Origin: Clostridiales bacterium
Lineage (GTDB): Bacteria > Bacillota > Clostridia > Lachnospirales > Lachnospiraceae
DNA: 10,434 bases
Reading direction: 5' to 3'
Assembly: GCA_020859965.1 (NCBI GenBank)
Contig: JAJBVF010000006.1
Span: 1 to 10,434 of the forward strand
The translations under genes were made by a program, and so were the position numbers. The first letter of the stretch is position 1. Each line of letters opens with the position of its first letter. Below the pieces are notes generated by a model. It did not search any database. It had not been told where the DNA came from and was given only the letters and a program-made list of their open reading frames with translations. This document shows, piece after piece, positions 1-6,321 of the stretch.

Positions 1-59
1 ACCCGCGCGCCCTCTTCCGCATGAATCTTTGTCTGTATTGCCGCAAGTGTACTGGCCTT
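1..59 (-). pseudogene. sufD: SufD reading frame continuing past the TGA, cut by the window edge
   Basis: Read on the minus strand in exactly the frame of the upstream sufD ORF, these bases give KASTLAAIQTKIHAEEGAR, then leave the window. The pattern LAA-I-QTKI followed by E-E-G-A-R matches the way SufD beta-helix strands continue in Firmicutes. The other frames give basic, unlike sequence. No in-frame ATG, GTG or TTG and no ribosome binding site is visible after the TGA, so a separate second gene is not supported within the window. I infer that 1-572 is one sufD gene carrying a single premature stop, or a single-base sequence error. Confidence 0.6.
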
Positions 60-572
60 TCAATCATTTTCGCTGTTTCTGTTATTTCCGTCATTTCCTG
101 CAGCCACAGATTCCGGACTTTGCAGCTCACCTTCCCCTCGAAAGTCCATGATCACGGTCAGCTCACTGTCTTTCCCTGCATAAATGCCAATCCGATTCTG
201 AACCTTTTCTCCATCTTTATAGTTAAAGTGCAGGCGGACAGGCTCTGTCTCTTTATCACCCGGAGCAGTCCTCCAGATGCGGAACCCTGCTCCGTTCTGA
301 TTCAGCAACGCATCCATATCTGCTCCCATTCCAGAAGGAATATCGGAAAGCTGTTTTCGTACTGACTCCGGATTCGATGCAGTCTCCGCATATTCTTCCA
401 TGTTTTGCTCTGGCTTTTCTTTTTTTTCTTCGTAAGTATCTATCCTGTCCGGTGTTTCCAAGCTGAGCCGTCCTTCACGATTAACCGCTATTTCTTTTAA
501 TCTGGCTTCATTCATGTGAAGCCAGTTCCAGGTCGGGGCAGGCAATCGGTTTACTGTCATATCAAGGCCCAT
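60..572 (-). CDS. sufD: SufD, N-terminal part, ended by an in-frame TGA
   Basis: SufD is a structural partner of SufB in the cytoplasmic SufBC2D scaffold that assembles Fe-S clusters. The start is typical of the family: LPAPTWNWL at residues 10-18, followed by a variable acidic stretch and then the first beta-helix strands (IGIYAGKDSELTVIMDF, about 128-144). An AGGAG motif lies 7 bases before the ATG at 572, supporting this start; Met5 is a less favoured alternative. The gene begins 67 bases after sufB stops, as third gene of the suf operon. The frame closes with TGA after 170 residues, about half the usual SufD length of 350-430, inside a hydrophilic linker rich in Asn, Asp and Ser. The same frame continues with SufD-like sequence beyond the TGA (see 1-59). 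The product as written would lack most of the beta-helix and the C-terminal domain that contacts SufB and SufC, so it is probably inactive unless the stop is an error or is read through. Family assignment is firm; coding status is uncertain. Confidence 0.85.
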   Translation of the reverse strand: MGLDMTVNRLPAPTWNWLHMNEARLKEIAVNREGRLSLETPDRIDTYEEKKEKPEQNMEEYAETASNPESVRKQLSDIPSGMGADMDALLNQNGAGFRIWRTAPGDKETEPVRLHFNYKDGEKVQNRIGIYAGKDSELTVIMDFRGEGELQSPESVAAGNDGNNRNSEND

Positions 573-639
573 TTTTGTTCTCCTCTCCGCTGTTTTCCTT
601 GTTTCATTTCTCCATATCCATTCTTTTTTGACGACTTAC

Positions 640-2046
640 TCATCCGATACTTCCCTTCATCTCCAGGCGAATCAGATTGTTCATTTCCACCGCATATTCA
701 ACCGGAAGCTCTTTCGAAACATTGTCCGCGAACCCGCTGACGATCATCGCCCGTGCTTCGTCCTCCGGAATTCCCCTTGACATCAGGTAGAAAACGGCTT
801 CATCACTGATTCTCCCGATTTTCGCCTCGTGTCCGATATCCGCATCGCGCGTACGGATATCCATCGCCGGTATTGTATCTGAACGTGATACCCGATCCAG
901 CATCAGAGACTGGCAGGATACTGCTGATTTGCTGTGTTTCGCCTTTGGCAATACGGTCACAGAGCTCCGGAACGTACTGACGCCCCCGTCTTTCGAGATG
1001 GAACGCGTATTCATATAGGAAGAAGTGTTTGGCGCAGCATGTACAATCTTTGCTCCGGTATCCAGATTTTGTCCCTTTCCGGCAAAGGTGACGCCCGTAA
1101 ATTCCGCCCGTGCGCCATTCCCGTTTAATATACTCATCGGATACAAATAGGAAACATGAGAGCCAAAGGATCCCGAAACCCATTCGATTCTGCCTCCCGC
1201 TTCGACTTTCGCCCGTTTTGTATTCAGATTGTACATATTTTTCGACCAGTTCTCGATCGTCGAATAGCGAAGCCTTGCGTTTTTTCCAACAAAAAGCTCC
1301 ACACAGCCCGCATGCAGATTCGCCACATTATATTTCGGAGCCGAACATCCTTCTATAAAATGCAGGTCTGCTCCCTCATCCACGATGATCAGCGTGTGTT
1401 CAAACTGCCCCGCTCCCGGTGCGTTCAGGCGGAAATAGGACTGCAGCGGAATATCCACCTTTACACCGGGAGGCACATAGACAAACGAGCCTCCTGACCA
1501 GACTGCTCCGTGGAGTGCCGCAAATTTGTGATCCCCCGGTGTCACAAGCTTCATGAAATGTCTTTTTACCATATCTGCATATTCGCCGTGCAGCGCACTC
1601 TCCATATCCGTGTAAATCACTCCCTGTGCCGCAACTTCCGCACGCACATTGTGATACACCAGTTCAGAATCATACTGTGCACCCACACCGGCAAGCGACT
1701 CCTTTTCAGCCTGTGGAATACCAAGGAGATCAAAGGTTCTTTTGATGTCTTCCGGAACATCCGACCATTTTGCCTGCATCTTTGTATTCGGCCGCACATA
1801 GGTCACAATCTGCTCCATATCCAATCCGTCAATTGACGGTCCCCATTCAGGGATCCGCATCTTATGATAAATTTCAAGAGCCTTCAGCCTGAATTCACGC
1901 ATCCAGTCCGGATCCTTCTTCTCCCATGAGATCTGCTCCACAATTTCCGGCGTCAGCCCTTCCTTTACACGGTACACATCCTTTTCTTCATTTTTTATAT
2001 CATAAATACTCCGGTTGACATCTGCTACCTGTGTCTTTTCTTTCAT
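640..2046 (-). CDS. sufB: SufB, Fe-S cluster scaffold subunit of SufBC2D
   Basis: SufB forms the SufBC2D complex with SufC and SufD, receives persulfide sulfur and builds the nascent Fe-S cluster in the cytoplasm. The 468-residue length is normal for the family. Visible hallmarks are the N-terminal helical part with EFRLKALEIY (51-60) and PEWGP (66-70), the beta-helix core with SGGSFVYVPPGVKV (184-197) and EGCSAPKYN (232-240), and the C-terminal block with ISDEAVFYLMSRGI (413-426) and PVEYAVEMNNLI (448-459). Cys378, in the SCQSLML context, sits where the family has its conserved cluster or sulfur acceptor cysteine (Cys405 in E. coli SufB). GGAGG lies 10 bases before the ATG at 2046, slightly long spacing. 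The gene follows sufC by 64 bases and precedes sufD by 67 bases, all co-directional, so the three are almost certainly co-transcribed. It ends in TGA. The gene looks intact. Confidence 0.97.
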   Translation of the reverse strand: MKEKTQVADVNRSIYDIKNEEKDVYRVKEGLTPEIVEQISWEKKDPDWMREFRLKALEIYHKMRIPEWGPSIDGLDMEQIVTYVRPNTKMQAKWSDVPEDIKRTFDLLGIPQAEKESLAGVGAQYDSELVYHNVRAEVAAQGVIYTDMESALHGEYADMVKRHFMKLVTPGDHKFAALHGAVWSGGSFVYVPPGVKVDIPLQSYFRLNAPGAGQFEHTLIIVDEGADLHFIEGCSAPKYNVANLHAGCVELFVGKNARLRYSTIENWSKNMYNLNTKRAKVEAGGRIEWVSGSFGSHVSYLYPMSILNGNGARAEFTGVTFAGKGQNLDTGAKIVHAAPNTSSYMNTRSISKDGGVSTFRSSVTVLPKAKHSKSAVSCQSLMLDRVSRSDTIPAMDIRTRDADIGHEAKIGRISDEAVFYLMSRGIPEDEARAMIVSGFADNVSKELPVEYAVEMNNLIRLEMKGSIG

Positions 2047-2110
2047 TCACATCTATCCTCCGTTTTCGATCGCGCCCTTTCATCCCTTTCGTCCATTTCA
2101 AAGTGAGCGA

Positions 2111-2851
2111 TCATTCAAACTGCTCAAATCCATTTTCATTGATCTGAGAAATCAGAGTTGCATCCCCTTCTGCCACAATACGACCATTCATCAGCACATG
2201 CGTCATATCCACATGCAACGCTTCCAGAATCCGGGTGCTGTGTGTAATAATTAACAGAGAACCGTCTTTATCCTTCTGATACTCCTCTACCCCTCTCGAA
2301 ACCGTACGCACCGCATCCACATCCAGTCCGGAATCGGTTTCATCCAAAATCGCAAGCTGCGGCTTCATCATCAGCATCTGCAGAATTTCCGCTTTCTTTT
2401 TCTCTCCTCCGGAAAAGCCAACATTCAAATCTCTCTTCGCATAGGAATAATCCATCTGCAAAAGCTCCATCTTCGACTCCAGCTCTTTGCGAAAATCCCA
2501 TAGCCGAACGCGTTCTCCGGTACGCTGTTCCCGTGCACTGCGGATAAAATTGCTCAGCGAAATGCCCGGCACTTCCAGCGGATTCTGGAAAGAAAGAAAC
2601 AAGCCTTCTTTTGCGCGTTCCGACGCGGAAAGTTCTGCGAGATTTTTTTCGCCAAACAGAATCTGTCCGCCTGTCACCTCATATGCAGGATTCCCCATCA
2701 ATGCGTAACCCAGCGTCGACTTTCCCGCTCCATTTGGTCCCATCAGGACATGCGTCTCGCCTCTTCCGATTTCCAGATTGATGCCATGGAGAATCTCCTT
2801 CTTCTCTACTTCGACAGATAAATTAGTCACCTGTAATACTTCTTCAGCCAT
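2111..2851 (-). CDS. sufC: SufC, ABC-type ATPase of the SufBC2D complex
   Basis: SufC is the soluble ATPase that drives conformational change in SufBC2D during Fe-S cluster assembly; it does not transport anything. The 246-residue product shows Walker A GPNGAGKS (38-45), Q-loop Gln89 (SFQNP), ABC signature FSGGEKKK (146-153), Walker B LAILDE (166-171), the SufC-typical ETDSGLD D-loop (171-177) and the switch His204 (IITHS). The frame is open 15 codons further upstream, but the ATG at 2851 is chosen because GGAGGG lies 5 bases before it and the protein then begins MAEEVLQVTNL, as SufC proteins do. It is the first gene after the promoter at 2997-3025, with a leader of roughly 140 bases. It ends in TGA. 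No oddity in the coding sequence. Confidence 0.97.
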   Translation of the reverse strand: MAEEVLQVTNLSVEVEKKEILHGINLEIGRGETHVLMGPNGAGKSTLGYALMGNPAYEVTGGQILFGEKNLAELSASERAKEGLFLSFQNPLEVPGISLSNFIRSAREQRTGERVRLWDFRKELESKMELLQMDYSYAKRDLNVGFSGGEKKKAEILQMLMMKPQLAILDETDSGLDVDAVRTVSRGVEEYQKDKDGSLLIITHSTRILEALHVDMTHVLMNGRIVAEGDATLISQINENGFEQFE

Positions 2852-2981
2852 AACAGCCCTCCATCTTCTGCTTTCCTGACGATCAATATACAGCATTTTT
2901 CACTTATCACTGCAAATTAAGATCCTGGTGCTTTGCTTTCATATAATCTAAAACGTTGTTCTATTTCCCTACTGTTTTGCT

Positions 2982-2995
2982 TGGTTTATAAACCA
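2982..2995. promoter_or_regulatory. Perfect 14-bp palindrome at the suf start site (candidate operator)
   Basis: TGGTTTATAAACCA is a perfect dyad of two 7-base halves with no spacer. It begins one base downstream of the predicted suf -10 box (2997-3002) and covers the predicted start site, a standard position for a repressor operator. Suf/Isc operons are often controlled by Fe-S-sensing Rrf2-family repressors such as IscR or SufR, but I do not recognise this site as a known consensus. An RNA hairpin at the extreme 5' end of the message is the alternative. Confidence 0.4.
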
Positions 2996-2996
2996 T

Positions 2997-3025
2997 ATTA
3001 TATATTAAGACATCCATTCATGCAA
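2997..3025 (-). promoter_or_regulatory. Probable sigma-A promoter of the suf operon
   Basis: On the minus strand a perfect TATAAT (-10, 2997-3002) lies 17 bases after TTGCAT (3020-3025), a weak -35 with only the TTG matching consensus. Predicted start of transcription is near 2990, giving a leader of about 140 bases before sufC. The placement between the terminator-like hairpin at 3091-3140 and sufC fits independent transcription of suf. The weak -35 together with the palindrome over the start site suggests a regulated promoter; that part is inference. Confidence 0.6.
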
Positions 3026-3090
3026 GACCTTATTCCTGATTTTGTACAAATTCGTAGCGAAAGCTGGAATAATTCCTTACGCAACCCTGT

Positions 3091-3140
3091 GCATCAAGCA
3101 GAAGCCCCCGCTGCGAACAACGGGGGTTTCTGCCTGATGC
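3091..3140 (-). terminator. Long hairpin closing the B12-controlled operon (probable terminator)
   Basis: Arms 3091-3113 and 3118-3140 pair almost completely; the CCCCCG/CGGGGG core is the strongest part. Read as minus-strand RNA the stem is 23 pairs with one C-A mismatch, two G-U pairs and a UUCG loop. It starts 33 bases after the stop codon of the last operon gene (3173) and lies 65 bases before the suf -35 box. There is no clear U run on the 3' side, only the weak CUUCU within the arm, so termination may be inefficient or the hairpin may protect the mRNA 3' end. The 321-base gap 2852-3172 holds this hairpin, a smaller one (3141-3162) and the suf promoter; no gene was seen there. Confidence 0.6.
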
Positions 3141-3162
3141 GCTGAAACACGTCTGTGTCAGC
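3141..3162 (-). repeat. Small hairpin next to the terminator-like stem
   Basis: GCTGA and TCAGC form an outer 5-bp stem and CAC/GTG an inner 3-bp stem around a GTCT loop, with a two-base bulge on one side. It abuts the long hairpin at 3091-3140 directly and lies 10 bases after the end of the last operon gene. It may be part of a compound terminator or of a 3'-protecting structure. The structure is weak and could be chance. Confidence 0.3.
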
Positions 3163-3172
3163 AAACATCTGT

Positions 3173-4414
3173 TTATTTTTCGGTAAATTCTTTGAATGTC
3201 TCAAAATCTGCATCTTCGTTGAAAATCTTCATTGCCTGCATAATATCCGTCGCACTGTAGGTGTTGTCCGAAATACCGATAGACAATGCGTACTGCTCAT
3301 TGAATTCATCCGTATTCGCCGCATACCAGAAGGACTGATTCAGGCGAAATGCATTCCCATCTTCCCGGAAATCCTCCTCATATCCGGCATATGCATTGCT
3401 CATTGCCACAAAGGCCGGCGCTACCACCGCGCCGTATTTCCCGATCAGACAGTTCAGCCTGGAATCACCATTGACATCCGTAGTGTTGAAAAATTCATAA
3501 TTTACGTCTGTAAAACAGTCGATCATCCCTACCTTGATATCATAGCCATATTCTGCTTCTGCATCCGCAATGTTGCTCACAGCATTTGCGATCGTCATAC
3601 TGGAGATCACCGCTGTGTATTCCCCGCCCGAAACCGCCTCCGTGACAGCTGCCTCATCCTCCAGATAGCCCGGAAGAATCGTGATCTTCACATCAGTACC
3701 TGTCTCAACCACAGTTGTCTCTGAGACTTCTGCCAGCTCTTCTGCCGTCTCATCATAGGTCAGTCCATAAAGCTCCTGAAGGCTGGAGAGGATACCGACT
3801 GTGCGCAGACGGTGCATTTCATTTCCCAGCGAACTGCCTCCGCTCACGACAAGGTAACTCGCATCGCGCGTCTCGTCCAGCGCAGACATATATTCCGCCA
3901 GTGTCTCTCCCGCATCCTGCTCATCCTCATTGGATGGACCGATCACGCCGAGAAAATAGGGATTATCCTTCACTGCATCAAAGACTTCATCTGTCAGCGT
4001 GCCGGAGCCGAGTACATAGTACATCCCATATTCCTCACACACTGGCAGAACATCCTCGACATACGTGGAAAGGAAGGAAATAATTCCCTTTACGCCCTGC
4101 TCATGCAATTCCTCTACAAACGCAATCTCGTCCTCCGCGGAATCAATCCGTTCCGCATTATAATAGAAGGTAGCATTAAAAGAGCTGCCAAGATATTCTT
4201 CAAAATATTTGTGAAACGCCACCGCCTCGTAATCGTCCGGATCATAGATCGAAACTCCGATCGTATAACCCTCCGCCATTTCCTCTTCTGCCGAAGAGAT
4301 CTCTTCCGCTATTAAGGAAGTTTCTGCTGTTTCGGCTTCTTCCGCCATCACAGAGACCGGGACGGATGCGGTCAGAATCATTCCAATTAAAAATAAAGCA
4401 ATTGATTTCTTCAT
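3173..4414 (-). CDS. Secreted type-1 periplasmic-binding-fold protein (sugar/LacI-like), last gene of the B12-controlled operon
   Basis: This 413-residue protein has a signal peptide (MKKSIALFLIGMILTASVPVSVMA, probable cleavage after Ala24), then a very acidic linker to about residue 49, then an alternating beta/alpha fold starting YTIGVSIYDPDDYEAVAF (50-67). It resembles the Peripl_BP_4 group of sugar or autoinducer-like binding proteins: an N-lobe strand ending GIISFLS (110-116), YVLGSG (133-138), SYLVVSGGSS (186-195) and a C-lobe strand YTAVISS (266-272). There is no lipobox cysteine, so it would be secreted or held by other means. The ATG at 4414 is chosen because AAGGAG lies 6 bases before it and the signal peptide follows; the frame is open 34 codons further upstream but that part is not signal-like. 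It sits 119 bases after the OppF-like gene, with no terminator between, so it is probably the sixth gene of the importer operon. No permease of the matching class is in the window. Ligand unknown. Confidence 0.75.
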   Translation of the reverse strand: MKKSIALFLIGMILTASVPVSVMAEEAETAETSLIAEEISSAEEEMAEGYTIGVSIYDPDDYEAVAFHKYFEEYLGSSFNATFYYNAERIDSAEDEIAFVEELHEQGVKGIISFLSTYVEDVLPVCEEYGMYYVLGSGTLTDEVFDAVKDNPYFLGVIGPSNEDEQDAGETLAEYMSALDETRDASYLVVSGGSSLGNEMHRLRTVGILSSLQELYGLTYDETAEELAEVSETTVVETGTDVKITILPGYLEDEAAVTEAVSGGEYTAVISSMTIANAVSNIADAEAEYGYDIKVGMIDCFTDVNYEFFNTTDVNGDSRLNCLIGKYGAVVAPAFVAMSNAYAGYEEDFREDGNAFRLNQSFWYAANTDEFNEQYALSIGISDNTYSATDIMQAMKIFNEDADFETFKEFTEK

Positions 4415-4533
4415 CGTAATCTCCTTACCCGGATAAACCGGAGACAAATTATGACCATACGCGGATAACGATCCGTTGCACAGACTTCCGCTAAATACAA
4501 AATTCTGCAAAATCAAACCGATGGATTATACCC

Positions 4534-5490
4534 TTACGAATCAAACAGATGGCAGGCCACCTGATGGTTATCAGCAATCTGCTTCAACTTCGGCTTTTCT
4601 TTTTTACAGATTTCCCGACAGTGATCGCAGCGATTCTGGAACGGGCATCCATCAGGCACATCTACCGGGCTCGGCGCCTCGCTCTCAATACTTTCTATCT
4701 TTTTGGAAAAATCCATATGAGTAGAGAAAATCGCGCCCAGCATCGCCTGCGTATAGGGATGCTGCGCATTCGTGCCGACCTCATTGCCAGGGAGCACTTC
4801 TACGATATTTCCCAGATACATGACTGCCACCTGATGGGCAAAGGACTGTACCAGCGCCATGTCATGACAGATAAAGACAAAGGAAATCCCCTTTTCCTTT
4901 TGCAGCTTTACAAGAAGTTCAATGATGCGGTCCTGCACAGACACGTCCAGTGCGGAGGTTGCCTCATCGCAGACGATGATCTCCGGCTCCAGTGCCAGCG
5001 CTCGGGCAATGCCGACTCTCTGCCGCTGTCCGCCGCTCATATTGTGCGGGTAACGATAGATGAACTCTTCTGGAAGATCCACCATGCGCAAAAGCTCCTT
5101 TGCCTTCGCTTCTTTTTCATTTCTTTTGATCAGGCCAAAATTCATCAGCGGTTCTGTGACAATATCAACGATTTTCATTTTCGGACTGAAAGCTGCTGCC
5201 GGATCCTGAAAAACCATCTGAATTTTCCGGCGGCTCTGCCGAAGCTCCTCACCCTTCAGTTTCGTGATATCTTTTCCGTCAAAAAGGATCTCACCTTCTG
5301 TCGGCTGAAACATCTGGACAATCATTTTCACAAACGTGGATTTTCCACAGCCGCTCTCTCCGACAATACCAAGTGTCTTTCCACGGTATACAGTCAGGTT
5401 TACATCGTTGCATGCCTTCAGTGTACGCCCGCCGGAGGCAGGGAACTGCTTTGTCACATGTTTTGCTTCCAGGATAATCTCATCAGACAT
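4534..5490 (-). CDS. OppF/DppF/NikE-like ATPase of a family-5 ABC importer
   Basis: This is one of the two cytoplasmic ATPases expected to power the importer. The 318-residue product has Walker A GESGCGKS (44-51), Q-loop Gln95 (FQDP), signature MSGGQRQR (151-158), Walker B IIVCDE (171-176), D-loop SALD and switch His209 (ICHD). The C-terminal oligopeptide/dipeptide extension is present: HPYTQAML (244-251), then a cysteine group C-x5-C-x2-C-x3-C (282, 288, 291, 295) and a VACHL end (Cys313). Such cysteines are common in this extension and are reported to hold a 4Fe-4S cluster in at least one DppD homologue. The ATG at 5490 is chosen because GGGAGGG lies 7 bases before it and homologous sequence begins there; it overlaps the upstream ATPase gene by 8 bases, implying translational coupling. 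The substrate cannot be told from the ATPase. Confidence 0.92.
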   Translation of the reverse strand: MSDEIILEAKHVTKQFPASGGRTLKACNDVNLTVYRGKTLGIVGESGCGKSTFVKMIVQMFQPTEGEILFDGKDITKLKGEELRQSRRKIQMVFQDPAAAFSPKMKIVDIVTEPLMNFGLIKRNEKEAKAKELLRMVDLPEEFIYRYPHNMSGGQRQRVGIARALALEPEIIVCDEATSALDVSVQDRIIELLVKLQKEKGISFVFICHDMALVQSFAHQVAVMYLGNIVEVLPGNEVGTNAQHPYTQAMLGAIFSTHMDFSKKIESIESEAPSPVDVPDGCPFQNRCDHCREICKKEKPKLKQIADNHQVACHLFDS

Positions 5491-6277
5491 AGCGTTTCCC
5501 TCCCATCTCCGGAACTGCCGCCAGCAGGTTCTTTGTATAATCATTTGTCGGGTGATTCATGACTTTCTCTCTGTTTCCGGAATCCACTACTTTTCCATGC
5601 TGCATTACCACCAGCTGATCCGCCATATATGCAGCCACGCCAATATTGTGCGTGACAATAATTACAGAAGTGCCGAACTGATCGCGCAGCTCCATGATCT
5701 GCCGCACGATCTGAGCCTGCGTCGTCACATCCAGTGCGCTGGTAGGCTCATCCGCCAGGAGGAGTTTCGGCGAGAAGGTCATCGCCATAGCAATACCAAC
5801 CCTCTGCCGCATCCCTCCGGAAAGCTGGAACGGATAACTGTTCATAATGTTTTTTCCATCCGGCAGACGCATTTTTTCCAGCATTTCCACGCCTTTATCA
5901 AACGCGTCTTTTTTCGATATCTTTTCGTGTGTCCGGATATATTCCACATACTGAGAGCCGATTTTGCGGATCGGATTGATCATGGCTCCGGAATCCTGGA
6001 AAATCATGGATACATCGGAGCCTCGCAGCTCGCGCCACTCATTTTTTGAAAGTTTCAAAAGAGAACGACCTTCAAAAAGGATATCGCCATCCGTGACCTG
6101 CCCTCCGCCGGGCAGCAGTCCGAGCACCGCACGGATGACCGTCGTCTTTCCGCTTCCGCTCTCTCCGACTACACTGACCACTTCTCCTTCTCCCATTGTC
6201 AGATTGAAATGCTCAATCGTCGGTTTTGGATTCTTTCCATATCTTACAGAGATATCCTGTATTTTCAATAAATCCAT
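5483..6277 (-). CDS. Short NikD-like ATPase of a family-5 ABC importer
   Basis: This is the second ATPase of the heterodimeric pair. It carries Walker A GESGSGKT (38-45), Q-loop Gln94 (IFQD), signature LSGGMRQR (152-159), Walker B LLLADE (172-177), PTSALD D-loop and switch His210 (VTHN). At 264 residues it stops soon after HPTNDYTKNLLAAVP (242-256) and lacks the 60-80-residue C-terminal extension found in OppD and DppD. That short form is the one seen in NikD of nickel importers, although short forms also occur elsewhere. GGAGG lies 7 bases before the ATG at 6277. It follows the binding-protein gene by 44 bases and overlaps the next ATPase by 8. It ends in TGA. Confidence 0.92.
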   Translation of the reverse strand: MDLLKIQDISVRYGKNPKPTIEHFNLTMGEGEVVSVVGESGSGKTTVIRAVLGLLPGGGQVTDGDILFEGRSLLKLSKNEWRELRGSDVSMIFQDSGAMINPIRKIGSQYVEYIRTHEKISKKDAFDKGVEMLEKMRLPDGKNIMNSYPFQLSGGMRQRVGIAMAMTFSPKLLLADEPTSALDVTTQAQIVRQIMELRDQFGTSVIIVTHNIGVAAYMADQLVVMQHGKVVDSGNREKVMNHPTNDYTKNLLAAVPEMGGKRYV

Positions 6278-6321
6278 TTTGAAACCTCCATCTCATGCCC
6301 CGTTTTTTCACAGCCTCATTT

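Noticed and set aside
60..62. Selenocysteine or a reassigned TGA at the sufD stop
   Set aside because: SufD has no known selenocysteine site, no convincing SECIS-like hairpin was seen just after the codon in the 59 visible bases, and three other genes in the window end properly at TGA.
803..1183. Long open frames antisense or out of frame within sufB and other genes, on both strands
   Set aside because: They overlap well-supported genes, lack ribosome binding sites and show no recognisable domains; they are shadows of the real coding frames.
4462..4475. Small hairpin CGGAT-AACG-ATCCG between the ATPase and last binding-protein genes as a terminator
   Set aside because: The stem is only 5 bp with no U run, too weak to separate the two genes.
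4525..4530. TATAAT on the minus strand just after the OppF-like gene, as a separate promoter for the last binding protein
   Set aside because: No acceptable -35 hexamer lies 15-19 bases upstream and there is no TG extension, so I treat it as chance; it remains a weak possibility.
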